Source: Butyrivibrio sp. CB08
GTDB taxonomy: Bacteria > Bacillota > Clostridia > Lachnospirales > Lachnospiraceae
DNA length: 64,000 nucleotides
Assembly: GCF_003625485.1 (NCBI RefSeq)
Contig: NZ_RAIR01000002.1
Span: 496,001-560,000 of the forward strand
Direction of reading: 5' to 3'
Part shown: positions 33,150-41,466 of the stretch, one piece after another
Layout of the letters: the number at the start of each line of letters is the position of its first letter
Numbering within the stretch: position 1 is the stretch's first letter
Program-made: the position numbers and the translations under genes
The notes under the pieces: model-generated
What the model was told of the DNA's origin: nothing
What the model saw: only the letters and a program-made list of their open reading frames with translations
Databases searched by the model: none

Positions 33150-34871
33150 TTACTGAAGCTTAGTTGTTGTTCCAGCGTCAAGCATTCCCTGTCTCTCGTC
33201 GATGATCTCCTGGTATCCAGCATCGAGGTACTTCTGTGAAAGCTCCTCGTAAAGAGCATCGAACTCATCAGGCTTGCACATTACAAGCTGGTCACGGAAC
33301 TCAGGATAAATTTCTTCCTTAAGTGATGTGCCATACTCTGTAACTGACTCAAGTGCTCCACCAAACAGACAGTCAACGTTAGCGTATCCTGACTCATAGA
33401 GTGCAAGCTGTCCCTTGTAGTTAGCAAGGATGTCATCATAGAAGTCCTGAGGAAGTCCCTGAGGATTGATTGCCTTGATGTCTGACTCAATGTCGCCAAA
33501 TGACTTTGAAGCTGTAACTACCATCCAGTAGTCTACGTTGTTGTTGTGGCCCTGCTGCTCTGGAAGACCTGTCTGATCACCAACTGCTACAGGATTGCCG
33601 TTATCGTCGAAGTTGAAGTTAACACCCTCAAGACCCCATGTCATTGTGAAGAGGTTCTCATCCTGAGCCATCCACTCAAGATACATCTCACCAGCCTTAA
33701 CCTCATCCTCTGTTGCGTTGTTAGCAAAACCAACCATTGCGCCGAAGATGTTGTTTGGTCTGAATGCGTTGCTTGATCCCCATGTGCTGTCCTGAACGAA
33801 CTTGCTGTCGCAAACTACTACGCCAAGCTCTGCGTCTGGGTTGTTCTCATAGAAAGAATTAAGTACATCCATTGTTGATGAAACATATCCTGACCACTGG
33901 AAAGCTTCTCCGTTTACGAAGTCAGCGTTTACATCATCAACACTTCTAAGGTAATACTCTGGGTTAAGGTAACCATCGTTGTAAAGCTCGTTGTTCCACT
34001 TAAGAAGTCTCTTCTGAGCCTCTGTTGAAAGAGCTGGGATCTGGTAGTCACCTGTTGTGCACCATGTCTTCTCATCCTGTGGATAATCTCTGAACATGTA
34101 GTTCTGGTCTGCGCCGGCACCAGCAACCTTTGATCCACTCATAGGATACTTGTGTCCGTTCTCAACCATCTTGCCAAGAGCCTCAAGGAGCTCTGTATTT
34201 GTAGCAGGATATGCTCCGTCATAGCCAGCTTCCTTGAGCCAGTCTTTACGGTACCATGTTACGAATGTGTAGTTGGTGTTACCATAAGGTCTCTTACCAA
34301 GAACGATGTAGTCATCGCCATCAAACTGTGTATAGCCTGTAAGGCCGTTCTCTTCCATGTTTGCCCAGTATGTAGGAGCAACTGTCTTGAACTGCTCAAG
34401 ATCGATTGGCTGAAGGTATCCGTCTGATGCCCATGTAGCAAGCTTATCGTAGTCATACTCCATGCAAAGAGTAGGAAGTGTGTTTGTAGAAGCAAGCATA
34501 GCGTAGTCTGTCATAACGTCTGAACGTGTGATTCCTACATACTCTACCTTGATGTTGTACTTGTCACCGAAGTTCTCCTGTACCCAGTTTGTCCAGTAGT
34601 TGTTCTCAACATCTGAACATCCATTACCAGCATCACCTCTGTCGTATACTGCAACTCTAAGTGTAACCTGATCGCCAAATGGCTCCCATCCATCAATACC
34701 AGCTACTGCGTCTGTAGCCTCTGCTGCAGGAGCTTCAGCTGCTGGTGCCTCAGTAGCCTCAGTTGTATCTGCGCTGTCATTTGCTGTAGGAACTGGACCA
34801 TTGTTGCCACAAGCTGCAAGTCCCATTACCATGCTCATTGCGAGAATGGCTGATAAAAACTTCTTTCTCAT
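33150..34871 (-). CDS. Sugar ABC importer substrate-binding lipoprotein (LplA/YtcQ-like)
   Basis: A 573-residue extracellular binding protein: lipoprotein signal (LAAC, Cys about 21), an Ala/Glu/Thr/Pro-rich spacer, and a two-lobe family 1 solute-binding fold with aromatic-rich patches (TFVTWYRKDWLKEAGYDG) that usually stack on sugars. It is the last gene of the operon, after the two permeases. Large LplA/YtcQ-type proteins without a dedicated ATPase gene share a common ATPase (MsmX type); none is encoded in this window. The neighbouring GH105/GH112/GH28 genes suggest rhamnogalacturonan-derived oligosaccharides as the cargo. Confidence 0.92.
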   Translation of the reverse strand: MRKKFLSAILAMSMVMGLAACGNNGPVPTANDSADTTEATEAPAAEAPAAEATDAVAGIDGWEPFGDQVTLRVAVYDRGDAGNGCSDVENNYWTNWVQENFGDKYNIKVEYVGITRSDVMTDYAMLASTNTLPTLCMEYDYDKLATWASDGYLQPIDLEQFKTVAPTYWANMEENGLTGYTQFDGDDYIVLGKRPYGNTNYTFVTWYRKDWLKEAGYDGAYPATNTELLEALGKMVENGHKYPMSGSKVAGAGADQNYMFRDYPQDEKTWCTTGDYQIPALSTEAQKRLLKWNNELYNDGYLNPEYYLRSVDDVNADFVNGEAFQWSGYVSSTMDVLNSFYENNPDAELGVVVCDSKFVQDSTWGSSNAFRPNNIFGAMVGFANNATEDEVKAGEMYLEWMAQDENLFTMTWGLEGVNFNFDDNGNPVAVGDQTGLPEQQGHNNNVDYWMVVTASKSFGDIESDIKAINPQGLPQDFYDDILANYKGQLALYESGYANVDCLFGGALESVTEYGTSLKEEIYPEFRDQLVMCKPDEFDALYEELSQKYLDAGYQEIIDERQGMLDAGTTTKLQ

Positions 34872-34927
34872 TGTAATCCTCCTTTTACATTGACACGTTA
34901 TTGTTATCCCCCTCAGGGGTAATGTCC

Positions 34928-35860
34928 TTAACCCTTTACCGCACCGATCATTGTTCCCTGTACGAAGTACTTCTGAAGGAATGGATAGATGATGATGATC
35001 GGAATAGTTACAAACATGATGCAGGCTGCCTGCAAAACTTCAGGTGTTGCCTGAACTACTGCTCCTGTATCAGCAAGAGATGCGTTCTGTGCCTCTGTAG
35101 CTGATGCAACCAGCTGATAGAGCTTGTACTGGATCATCTTAAGCTCTGAAGATCTGGTGTAGTACATGTTGTCAGCGTATGAATTCCATCTGCCCACCGC
35201 ATAGAAAAGGGAAAGTGTTGCGATGATTGGCTTTGACAGAGGAAGCACGATCTTCCAAAGGATCTGGAAGTTGGTTGCTCCATCAAGGAAAGCTGACTCC
35301 TCCAAACTGTCAGGAATTGTACTCTGGAAAAAGTTCTTCATGATCAGCATGTTATATGGAGAGTAGATAAGTGGCAGTATCAGTACCCAGAAAGTATCAA
35401 GGATTCCAAGCTGATAGTACAGGATGTACTGTGGAATGATACCAGCTGAGAAGTACATTGGAACCATCAGGATGAATGCCAGTGTGCTTCTTCCCTTAAG
35501 TCTCTTTTTGGAAAGAGGATATGCTGCGCATGTGCAGACGATCATTCCAAGAAGAGTAAACAAAAGTGTAACCGCTACTGAAAACAGCATTGAGTATGTC
35601 ATTGAACTGTCAGCAAACACCTGCTTGAAGGCATCAAAGGTGATGTCTTTGGGCCAGAAGTATACTGAGTGAGACATTACTGCTGTGTTGCCCGATATTG
35701 ACTTGGCTGCCACGTGAACAAATGGCAGTACGCAGGTCGCGCACAGGAGGATGATGACAAGCATCATTACCCCGTCGCTTATTTTGAATTTATTTACAGC
35801 GTGAGCTCCACCTGCTGAGAAGCTCTCTTCGCTTCTTACAATCTCTTTTGCCTTAGCCAT
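34928..35860 (-). CDS. Sugar ABC importer permease (LplC/YtcP-like)
   Basis: A 310-residue inner-membrane permease with six hydrophobic segments and the EAA loop (LEESAFLDGATNFQILWKIVLP) that contacts the ATPase. It pairs with the preceding permease, 13 bp upstream, and the binding protein downstream. GGAGG lies about nine bases before the ATG. No ATPase gene is linked. Confidence 0.93.
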   Translation of the reverse strand: MAKAKEIVRSEESFSAGGAHAVNKFKISDGVMMLVIILLCATCVLPFVHVAAKSISGNTAVMSHSVYFWPKDITFDAFKQVFADSSMTYSMLFSVAVTLLFTLLGMIVCTCAAYPLSKKRLKGRSTLAFILMVPMYFSAGIIPQYILYYQLGILDTFWVLILPLIYSPYNMLIMKNFFQSTIPDSLEESAFLDGATNFQILWKIVLPLSKPIIATLSLFYAVGRWNSYADNMYYTRSSELKMIQYKLYQLVASATEAQNASLADTGAVVQATPEVLQAACIMFVTIPIIIIYPFLQKYFVQGTMIGAVKG

Positions 35861-35873
35861 TTATAACAACCTC

Positions 35874-36827
35874 CTACAACAGTCCGTCTTCGCCAAGCTT
35901 CTTGGCTATCCTGTCAGATATAAGAACAAGTGCAACTCCGATTACTGACTGGAAAAGACCTACCGCAGTAGCCATACTGAACTTGTTATTGCCGATACCT
36001 TTGTTGTAGATATAAACAGCAAGCTGATACTGGAACTCTTTAACCTGTGTATTTCCAAGAGATGTAAGTCTCTCGAGGTTACTGCCCATTACACGTCCCA
36101 GGTTCATAATAAGAAGCGTTACGATGGTGCTCCTGATACCCGGAAGTGTGATGTGGATCATTCTCTGCCAGCGGTTGGCGCCGTCGATCATTGCCGCCTC
36201 ATACTGCTCGCCGCTGATACCTGTTATGGCTGCCAGGTACAGGATCGTGCCCCATCCCATGGACTGCCAGACGCCTATCAGAAGATATGTTATCGCCCAG
36301 TGCCATTTCTCATTAAGGAAAGGTATTCCTTCCTGGATCCATCCAAAGTTCATCATTGCTATGTTTACAAGTCCGCTTGTGGGCTTGAACATTGTCAGAG
36401 CCACGCTACCGATGATGGCCCATGACAGGAAGTGTGGAAGATACAGGATCGTCTGTGATACCTTCTTGAACTTCTGATATCTGAGCTCGTTGAGGATCAG
36501 TGCCAGGATGATGGGCATTGGGAATCCAACAAAGAGATCAAGAACATTAAATACGATGGAGTTCCTAAGAGCCCTTGAGAAGTCCGCATCCTTAAATACC
36601 TTGCGGAATGTTGCCCATCCAACCCATTTACTGCCTGCATAACCCTTGGCAGGTTTATAATCCATAAAGGCCATTCGAAGACCTGGATAAGCACCGAAGC
36701 TAAATATAATTACAAGAATAAGTGGAATAAGGAGAAGAAGATACAGCTGCCAGTCTCTCTTAAGACTCTGCTTCCAACCTGATGATGTGGAAACAGCAGC
36801 TCCCCCTTTACTGCTTGCCTTTCTCAT
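35874..36827 (-). CDS. Sugar ABC importer permease (LplB/YteP-like)
   Basis: A 317-residue permease, first gene of the importer operon, with a cytoplasmic N-terminus rich in Ser/Lys and six membrane segments. The EAA loop reads YEAAMIDGANRWQRMIHITLP. LplB-type permeases take up oligosaccharides from pectin and other plant glycans in related bacteria. The 261-bp upstream region has a TATGAT -10-like box with no good -35, fitting control by an activator, presumably the AraC regulator encoded next. Confidence 0.93.
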   Translation of the reverse strand: MRKASSKGGAAVSTSSGWKQSLKRDWQLYLLLLIPLILVIIFSFGAYPGLRMAFMDYKPAKGYAGSKWVGWATFRKVFKDADFSRALRNSIVFNVLDLFVGFPMPIILALILNELRYQKFKKVSQTILYLPHFLSWAIIGSVALTMFKPTSGLVNIAMMNFGWIQEGIPFLNEKWHWAITYLLIGVWQSMGWGTILYLAAITGISGEQYEAAMIDGANRWQRMIHITLPGIRSTIVTLLIMNLGRVMGSNLERLTSLGNTQVKEFQYQLAVYIYNKGIGNNKFSMATAVGLFQSVIGVALVLISDRIAKKLGEDGLL

Positions 36828-36923
36828 ACAAATTACCTCTTCCTTTCATAGCATCATACTAAAATAATTTAGATTGGTTATCTATTCACTTAGTCAAAAA
36901 AACTTTGCATAATCAACCATTTA

Positions 36924-36933
36924 TTTTCGACCA
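36924..36933 (+). promoter_or_regulatory. Candidate operator TTTTCGACCA (importer promoter region)
   Basis: TTTTCGACCA occurs here, about 100 bp upstream of the importer operon, and again at 38160-38169 ahead of the enzyme operon. It is the only ten-base match I noticed between the two regulatory regions. A binding site for the AraC regulator is a guess. Confidence 0.3.
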
Positions 36934-37022
36934 AAATATGCACTATGTTAGTTTCACCAAAAACTGTATGGGTGTTTTTAGTAATTTCGCACAAATAATC
37001 ATGTTCGATTTTGCGCAAAATT

Positions 37023-37051
37023 AAAGAGCCGGTCGGTTTATCCGGCTCTTT
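37023..37051. terminator. Terminator after the AraC regulator gene
   Basis: AAAGAGCCGG / CCGGCTCTTT hairpin with T-rich ends, 38 bp after the regulator stop. Confidence 0.85.
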
Positions 37052-37088
37052 ATCGTTTTTCATGTTTCGCAAGTATCTCAAAACCCGC

Positions 37089-38048
37089 TTATTTCCTGCT
37101 CTCCGTGAGTTTCTCCGCCTGAGTCCAGCCTGTGTATTTCATAATGGAAGCATTGTCGATCTTGGTCATCTTGCGCCTGAAATCACTGGGCTGAGAGCCC
37201 ATCTTCTCTGCAAAATGCCTGTTATAGCTGGATACAGACCGAAATCCCACCTGCTCAGAAACAGACAATATGGAGTCCTCCGTAGTCCTAAGAAGTATGC
37301 AGGACTGCAGTATTCTCGTGGTGTTGAGGTAGTCCAGAGGGCTCGTGTTCATGATCTCATGGAAGATCCTTCTAAAGTGAGTCTGGCTCAAATGACACAT
37401 GTCAGCCAGGTCTTCTATAGAGAAGTCCTGCATGTAATTCTCTCTTATGAAATCCAGCGCAGGCGTGATAACAATGGCGTTTTCATGGGATTCCTTTTTC
37501 TCCAGCATCTCCTGTCTCTGGCCTGCATAGATCCTCATAAGTTTCATGAAAAGAGCTAAAAACAGCCCCTTTACTGATATCTGATAATTCATATCCTTAT
37601 TTTTCATCTCTTCAAGGATCTGTTCTATTAATAAGTAGATTTCCTTGTAGGAAGCCTTGTCGAGCACCAGCTGCAGGTTCTGGGTCATGTCGCTGAAGAT
37701 GTCGCTATATGGAGAAGATCCATCAAACACGCCCTTGAAGAGCTCTTCAGGATTGACGAAGATGTAGGACCAGAGGCTACTCTGGCCTTTGGCTGAATAG
37801 GTTGTATGAGGGACATTCCTCGAAACAAAGGTCACATCCCCAGCCCTAAAGGGAACCACTTCGCTTCCAAACTCCATAAATCCGCCCTCTTTGTGGCAGA
37901 TGCCTATCTCCAGGCAGTTGTGGAAATGGAGTTTTCCTGACTTTACATCAGATATGTACCACTCTTCTCCAGTTAAAACCAACACTGGAAAATGCAGCGG
38001 AAGCTCATAATTCCTGTATTCTATCATTGTTTTCTTAGGCTTAGACAT
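37089..38048 (-). CDS. AraC family regulator of the rhamnogalacturonan locus
   Basis: A 319-residue transcription factor. The N-terminal half is a cupin sensor (HFHNCLEIGICHKEGG, PFRAGDVTFVSRNVPHTTY), followed by two helix-turn-helix motifs (SIEDLADMCHLSQTHFRRIF and ISVSEQVGFRSVSSYNRHF-like). It lies between the importer operon and the divergent enzyme operon, as local regulators of sugar loci do. It probably activates one or both when bound to a mono- or disaccharide. RBS AGAGGAA precedes the ATG. Confidence 0.9.
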   Translation of the reverse strand: MSKPKKTMIEYRNYELPLHFPVLVLTGEEWYISDVKSGKLHFHNCLEIGICHKEGGFMEFGSEVVPFRAGDVTFVSRNVPHTTYSAKGQSSLWSYIFVNPEELFKGVFDGSSPYSDIFSDMTQNLQLVLDKASYKEIYLLIEQILEEMKNKDMNYQISVKGLFLALFMKLMRIYAGQRQEMLEKKESHENAIVITPALDFIRENYMQDFSIEDLADMCHLSQTHFRRIFHEIMNTSPLDYLNTTRILQSCILLRTTEDSILSVSEQVGFRSVSSYNRHFAEKMGSQPSDFRRKMTKIDNASIMKYTGWTQAEKLTESRK

Positions 38049-38159
38049 ACTCTTTTCCTCTATAAAAACATATATCAGTTAACCGTAAAATTTCATCCAA
38101 GGAATATATTAACATCAAATAGTTGAAATTGCACAGTTTTTTAATCTACTTGATTAGAC

Positions 38160-38169
38160 TTTTCGACCA
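38160..38169 (+). promoter_or_regulatory. Candidate operator TTTTCGACCA (enzyme operon promoter region)
   Basis: Second copy of the ten-base motif, 54 bp upstream of the GH105 start; here it begins an inverted arrangement GACCATA...AATTTGGTC (38165-38190). Confidence 0.35.
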
Positions 38170-38223
38170 TATAAAAATATAATTTGGTCAAAATACCATA
38201 GTTATGCCTGAAAGGAATGTTTT

Positions 38224-39273
38224 ATGGCAAATCTGACTTATGACAAAAAAGAGATCGAGAGCGTTATCGACAGGATCGTAAAGCGCACCATGCGTATGGA
38301 CCTGACCTGGGACTGGCCAGGAGGAGTTGCGTACTACGGAGTCTGCGAGGCCTATAACGCTACTGGTAATAAGGAATATATAGAGCTCTTAAAAGAGCGT
38401 ATCGATGAATACATAGAGCTTGGCCTCCCATCATGGACAGTAAATACCTGCGCCATGGGCCATGCGATGCTGTCCCTCTACGAATATTCAGGGGATGAGA
38501 AGTATCTGGATATCGCAAAGAGCAAAATCGACTACATAGAAAAAGAAGCGCTAAGATTCGGTGACCACGTACTTCAGCACACAGTTTCAGTCAATAACGA
38601 CTTCCCGGAGCAGTGCTGGGCAGACACTCTTTTCATGGCTGCCTTCTTCCTCTTAAGGGCTGGCGTTCTTCTTAAGGACGAGGCACTTATTGACGATGCG
38701 CTGAATCAGTACTACTGGCACATCAAGTATCTTCAGGACCCTGCAACAGGTCTTTTCTATCACGGATACAACAATATCACCAAGGACCACATGTCCGGAT
38801 TCTTCTGGGGAAGAGCCAATGCCTGGGCAGCCTACACCATGTCCGAGGTTGGAAGGATACTTCCTGAGTGCTATCTGTATCCTAAGTTCCTTGATATCGT
38901 AGGTTCTCTCAACGAGCAGCTGGCATCGATCAAGCTCCTTCAGACTGAGGACGGACTCTTTAGGACAATCCTTGATGATCCAGAATCTTACGAAGAGATC
39001 TCTGCTTCCTGCGGTATCGCAGCAGCAATGATCAACAAGGGAAATCCTCTCCACATCAAGTACATCAACAAGGCTACCAAGGGGCTTCTTAAAAACGTAT
39101 CAGAGGACGGCAGAGTTTTAAACGTATCTGGTGGAACTGCTGTCATGAAGGACAGAGAAGGTTATCGCGGAATCTCAAGAGACTGGATCCAGGGCTGGGG
39201 ACAGGGACTTGCACTTGCATACTTCTCCAAGCTTTTAAATTACGACAAGATCAGGAGCGACGGCGCTCTATAA
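38224..39273 (+). CDS. Unsaturated rhamnogalacturonyl hydrolase, GH88/GH105 family (YteR-like)
   Basis: A 349-residue (alpha/alpha)6-barrel enzyme expected to remove the 4,5-unsaturated galacturonate that lyases leave on rhamnogalacturonan oligomers. Recognisable segments are WDWPGGVAYYGV, SWTVNTCAMGHAML, CWADTLFMA (catalytic Asp region), GFFWGRANAWAAY and RDWIQGWGQGLALAYF. There is no signal peptide, so it acts in the cytoplasm on imported oligomers. First gene of a four-gene plus-strand operon. AAAGGA lies before the ATG. Confidence 0.92.
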   Translation: MANLTYDKKEIESVIDRIVKRTMRMDLTWDWPGGVAYYGVCEAYNATGNKEYIELLKERIDEYIELGLPSWTVNTCAMGHAMLSLYEYSGDEKYLDIAKSKIDYIEKEALRFGDHVLQHTVSVNNDFPEQCWADTLFMAAFFLLRAGVLLKDEALIDDALNQYYWHIKYLQDPATGLFYHGYNNITKDHMSGFFWGRANAWAAYTMSEVGRILPECYLYPKFLDIVGSLNEQLASIKLLQTEDGLFRTILDDPESYEEISASCGIAAAMINKGNPLHIKYINKATKGLLKNVSEDGRVLNVSGGTAVMKDREGYRGISRDWIQGWGQGLALAYFSKLLNYDKIRSDGAL

Positions 39274-39297
39274 AATAATGTTTCGGGGGAAACAACA

Positions 39298-41466
39298 ATG
39301 GCAAACAACATACCTCACAAAAAAGGGAGCTTCACTCTTCCAGGGGAAGCGGGTTTTGAAAAACTCACCCTGGAGCTTGCAGATAAATGGGGAGCAGACG
39401 TCATAAGGGACAGCGACGGAACTGTGCTGTCTGACGAGATCACAAACTCAGACTACGACATATATTCAACCATCTGTATCATCAGAGATCATAACGAGTG
39501 GGCAAAAAAGAACCAGGACAAGCTTCAGCAGTCATTCCTCATGACTCAGCCCAAGGTTGCCAGGGACTCTTTTCTGACCTTCCATCTTATGGACGACTTC
39601 TTCGACCAGCAGTTTGCCATCAACGACTCCGCCGAATCCATGAAGTACTGGCAGGTTTTTGACAGGACCACTGGCAGAGAAGTTAAGAGCAGCTTCTGGA
39701 CCTATGAGAAGGAAGCTCAGAACGTCATCATAAGCAATGCCATTCCCTTCCACAGATATACTGTAAGCTTCCTTGCCTACAGGATCTGGGAAGAGATCTC
39801 AATGTACAATCACACCACCAACAACTGGAATAAAGAGCATCTTATGCAGATCGATCCCATCTATCCTGAGACTCAGGAGTACCTTCTTGAGTGGCTCAGA
39901 AACTGGTGTGAGACTCACCCTGCTACTAATGTTGTGCGCTTTACTTCCATGTTCTATAACTTCGTATGGATGTGGGGAAGCAGTGTCCGTAACCGCTATC
40001 TCTTCACTGACTGGGGTTCCTACGACTTCACAGTAAGCCCTAAGATGCTGGACCTCTTTGCAGAAAAGTACGGCTACAAGCTCTGCGCTGAGGATTTCAT
40101 CAACAAGGGAACCTTCCACGTTACCCACACCCCGCCCATCAAGACCCAGAAGGACTACATGGACCACGTTAATCAGTTCGTAGTTTCTTTTGGAAAAAAG
40201 CTTGTGGACATCGTTCACAGCTATGGCAAAAAAGCTTACGTTTTCTATGACGACAGCTGGGTTGGCGTTGAACCATACGGAGAGAGATTTAAGGAATTCG
40301 GCTTTGACGGCCTTATAAAATGTGTGTTCTCTGGCTATGAGGTGAGACTGTGTGCAGGAGCTGATGCGCCTGTTCATGAGCTGAGATTCCACCCATATCT
40401 GTTCCCTGTGGGACTAGGCGGACTTCCAACCTTCAAGGCTGGCGGCGATCCCACAAGGGATGCCAGAAAGTACTGGGTACAGACAAGACGCGCAATGCTT
40501 CGCGCCAAGATAGACAGGATCGGCCTTGGCGGATACCTTCACCTGGTAGAGGACTTCCCTGATTTCGTGGACTACATCACCCAGATCTCCGATGAGTTCA
40601 GAGCAATCAAGGATCTCCACGAGGAAGGCGCACCTACTGTTCTGCCAATTAAGGTAGCTGTGCTTCACGCCTGGGGCAAGCTCAGGAGCTGGACCTTAAG
40701 CGGACACTTCCACGAGACCTACATGTATGACCTCATCCACGTAAACGAGGCCCTCTCAGGACTTCCAGTGGATGTTGACTATATCTCTTTTGACGATGTT
40801 AAAAAAGGTGCTCTCCAGCACTACGACGTTGTGATAAACGCAGGCTCCAAGGGCACTGCATGGAGCGGCGGAGATGCATGGAATGATCCTTCCATTGAAG
40901 AGCTGATCACCTCCTGGGTTCTTGCAGGCGGCACATTTATTGGCGTCAATGAGCCTTCCGCTGTAGACTGCTACGACACAGCCTTCAGAATGTCCTCTGT
41001 TCTTGGAGTTGATAAAGATACTCCTGCAAGGGCATGCCATGGCAAGTGGTCCTTCGAAAAGACTGTGATAGACGGTCTTATTCCAGAAGGCAGCTATGTT
41101 CCATCAAGATGCAAGATACACCTTACTGATGGCAAGGCAAAGGTCCTTCTTTCAGAAAAGGAAGAGCCACTTCTTACAGTCAACGAGTTTGGAAAGGGCA
41201 AGGGTATTTACCTGTCGACCTTCGAGACCAGCGACAAGAACAACAGGCTCCTACTTAACCTTCTTCTCTACGCCAAGGGACTGCCTCTTAATAGCAATTA
41301 CATCACAGACAACCCTCTGGTTGAATGTGCATATTTTGAAAAGAGCGGAAAGATGGTGGTTATCAACAACGCTTCAACACCACAGGCTGCCACCATCGCT
41401 GCAAAAAAAGGCTCTGTTGCCATCAGGGATCTGGAGCCATTTGAAACAAGGATCGTCGACATCTAA
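39298..41466 (+). CDS. GH112 phosphorylase, probably D-galactosyl-beta-1,4-L-rhamnose phosphorylase
   Basis: A 722-residue member of GH112, which cleaves beta-galactosides by phosphorolysis to give galactose 1-phosphate. Landmarks include FMDDFFDQQF-like LMDDFFDQQFAIND, TRFTSMFYNFVW-like VVRFTSMFYNFVW, DWGSYDFTVSP, FYDDSWVGVEPYG and RIGLGGYLHLVEDFPDF. Known substrates in the family are lacto-N-biose/galacto-N-biose and galactosyl-rhamnose. The pectin setting favours galactosyl-rhamnose, from rhamnogalacturonan-I side chains; this is inference. No signal peptide, as expected for an enzyme using intracellular phosphate. Its stop overlaps the next start by one base. Confidence 0.85.
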   Translation: MANNIPHKKGSFTLPGEAGFEKLTLELADKWGADVIRDSDGTVLSDEITNSDYDIYSTICIIRDHNEWAKKNQDKLQQSFLMTQPKVARDSFLTFHLMDDFFDQQFAINDSAESMKYWQVFDRTTGREVKSSFWTYEKEAQNVIISNAIPFHRYTVSFLAYRIWEEISMYNHTTNNWNKEHLMQIDPIYPETQEYLLEWLRNWCETHPATNVVRFTSMFYNFVWMWGSSVRNRYLFTDWGSYDFTVSPKMLDLFAEKYGYKLCAEDFINKGTFHVTHTPPIKTQKDYMDHVNQFVVSFGKKLVDIVHSYGKKAYVFYDDSWVGVEPYGERFKEFGFDGLIKCVFSGYEVRLCAGADAPVHELRFHPYLFPVGLGGLPTFKAGGDPTRDARKYWVQTRRAMLRAKIDRIGLGGYLHLVEDFPDFVDYITQISDEFRAIKDLHEEGAPTVLPIKVAVLHAWGKLRSWTLSGHFHETYMYDLIHVNEALSGLPVDVDYISFDDVKKGALQHYDVVINAGSKGTAWSGGDAWNDPSIEELITSWVLAGGTFIGVNEPSAVDCYDTAFRMSSVLGVDKDTPARACHGKWSFEKTVIDGLIPEGSYVPSRCKIHLTDGKAKVLLSEKEEPLLTVNEFGKGKGIYLSTFETSDKNNRLLLNLLLYAKGLPLNSNYITDNPLVECAYFEKSGKMVVINNASTPQAATIAAKKGSVAIRDLEPFETRIVDI

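Noticed and set aside
39799..40392. 197-codon minus-strand frame
   Set aside because: Antisense to the GH112 gene, without RBS or domain.
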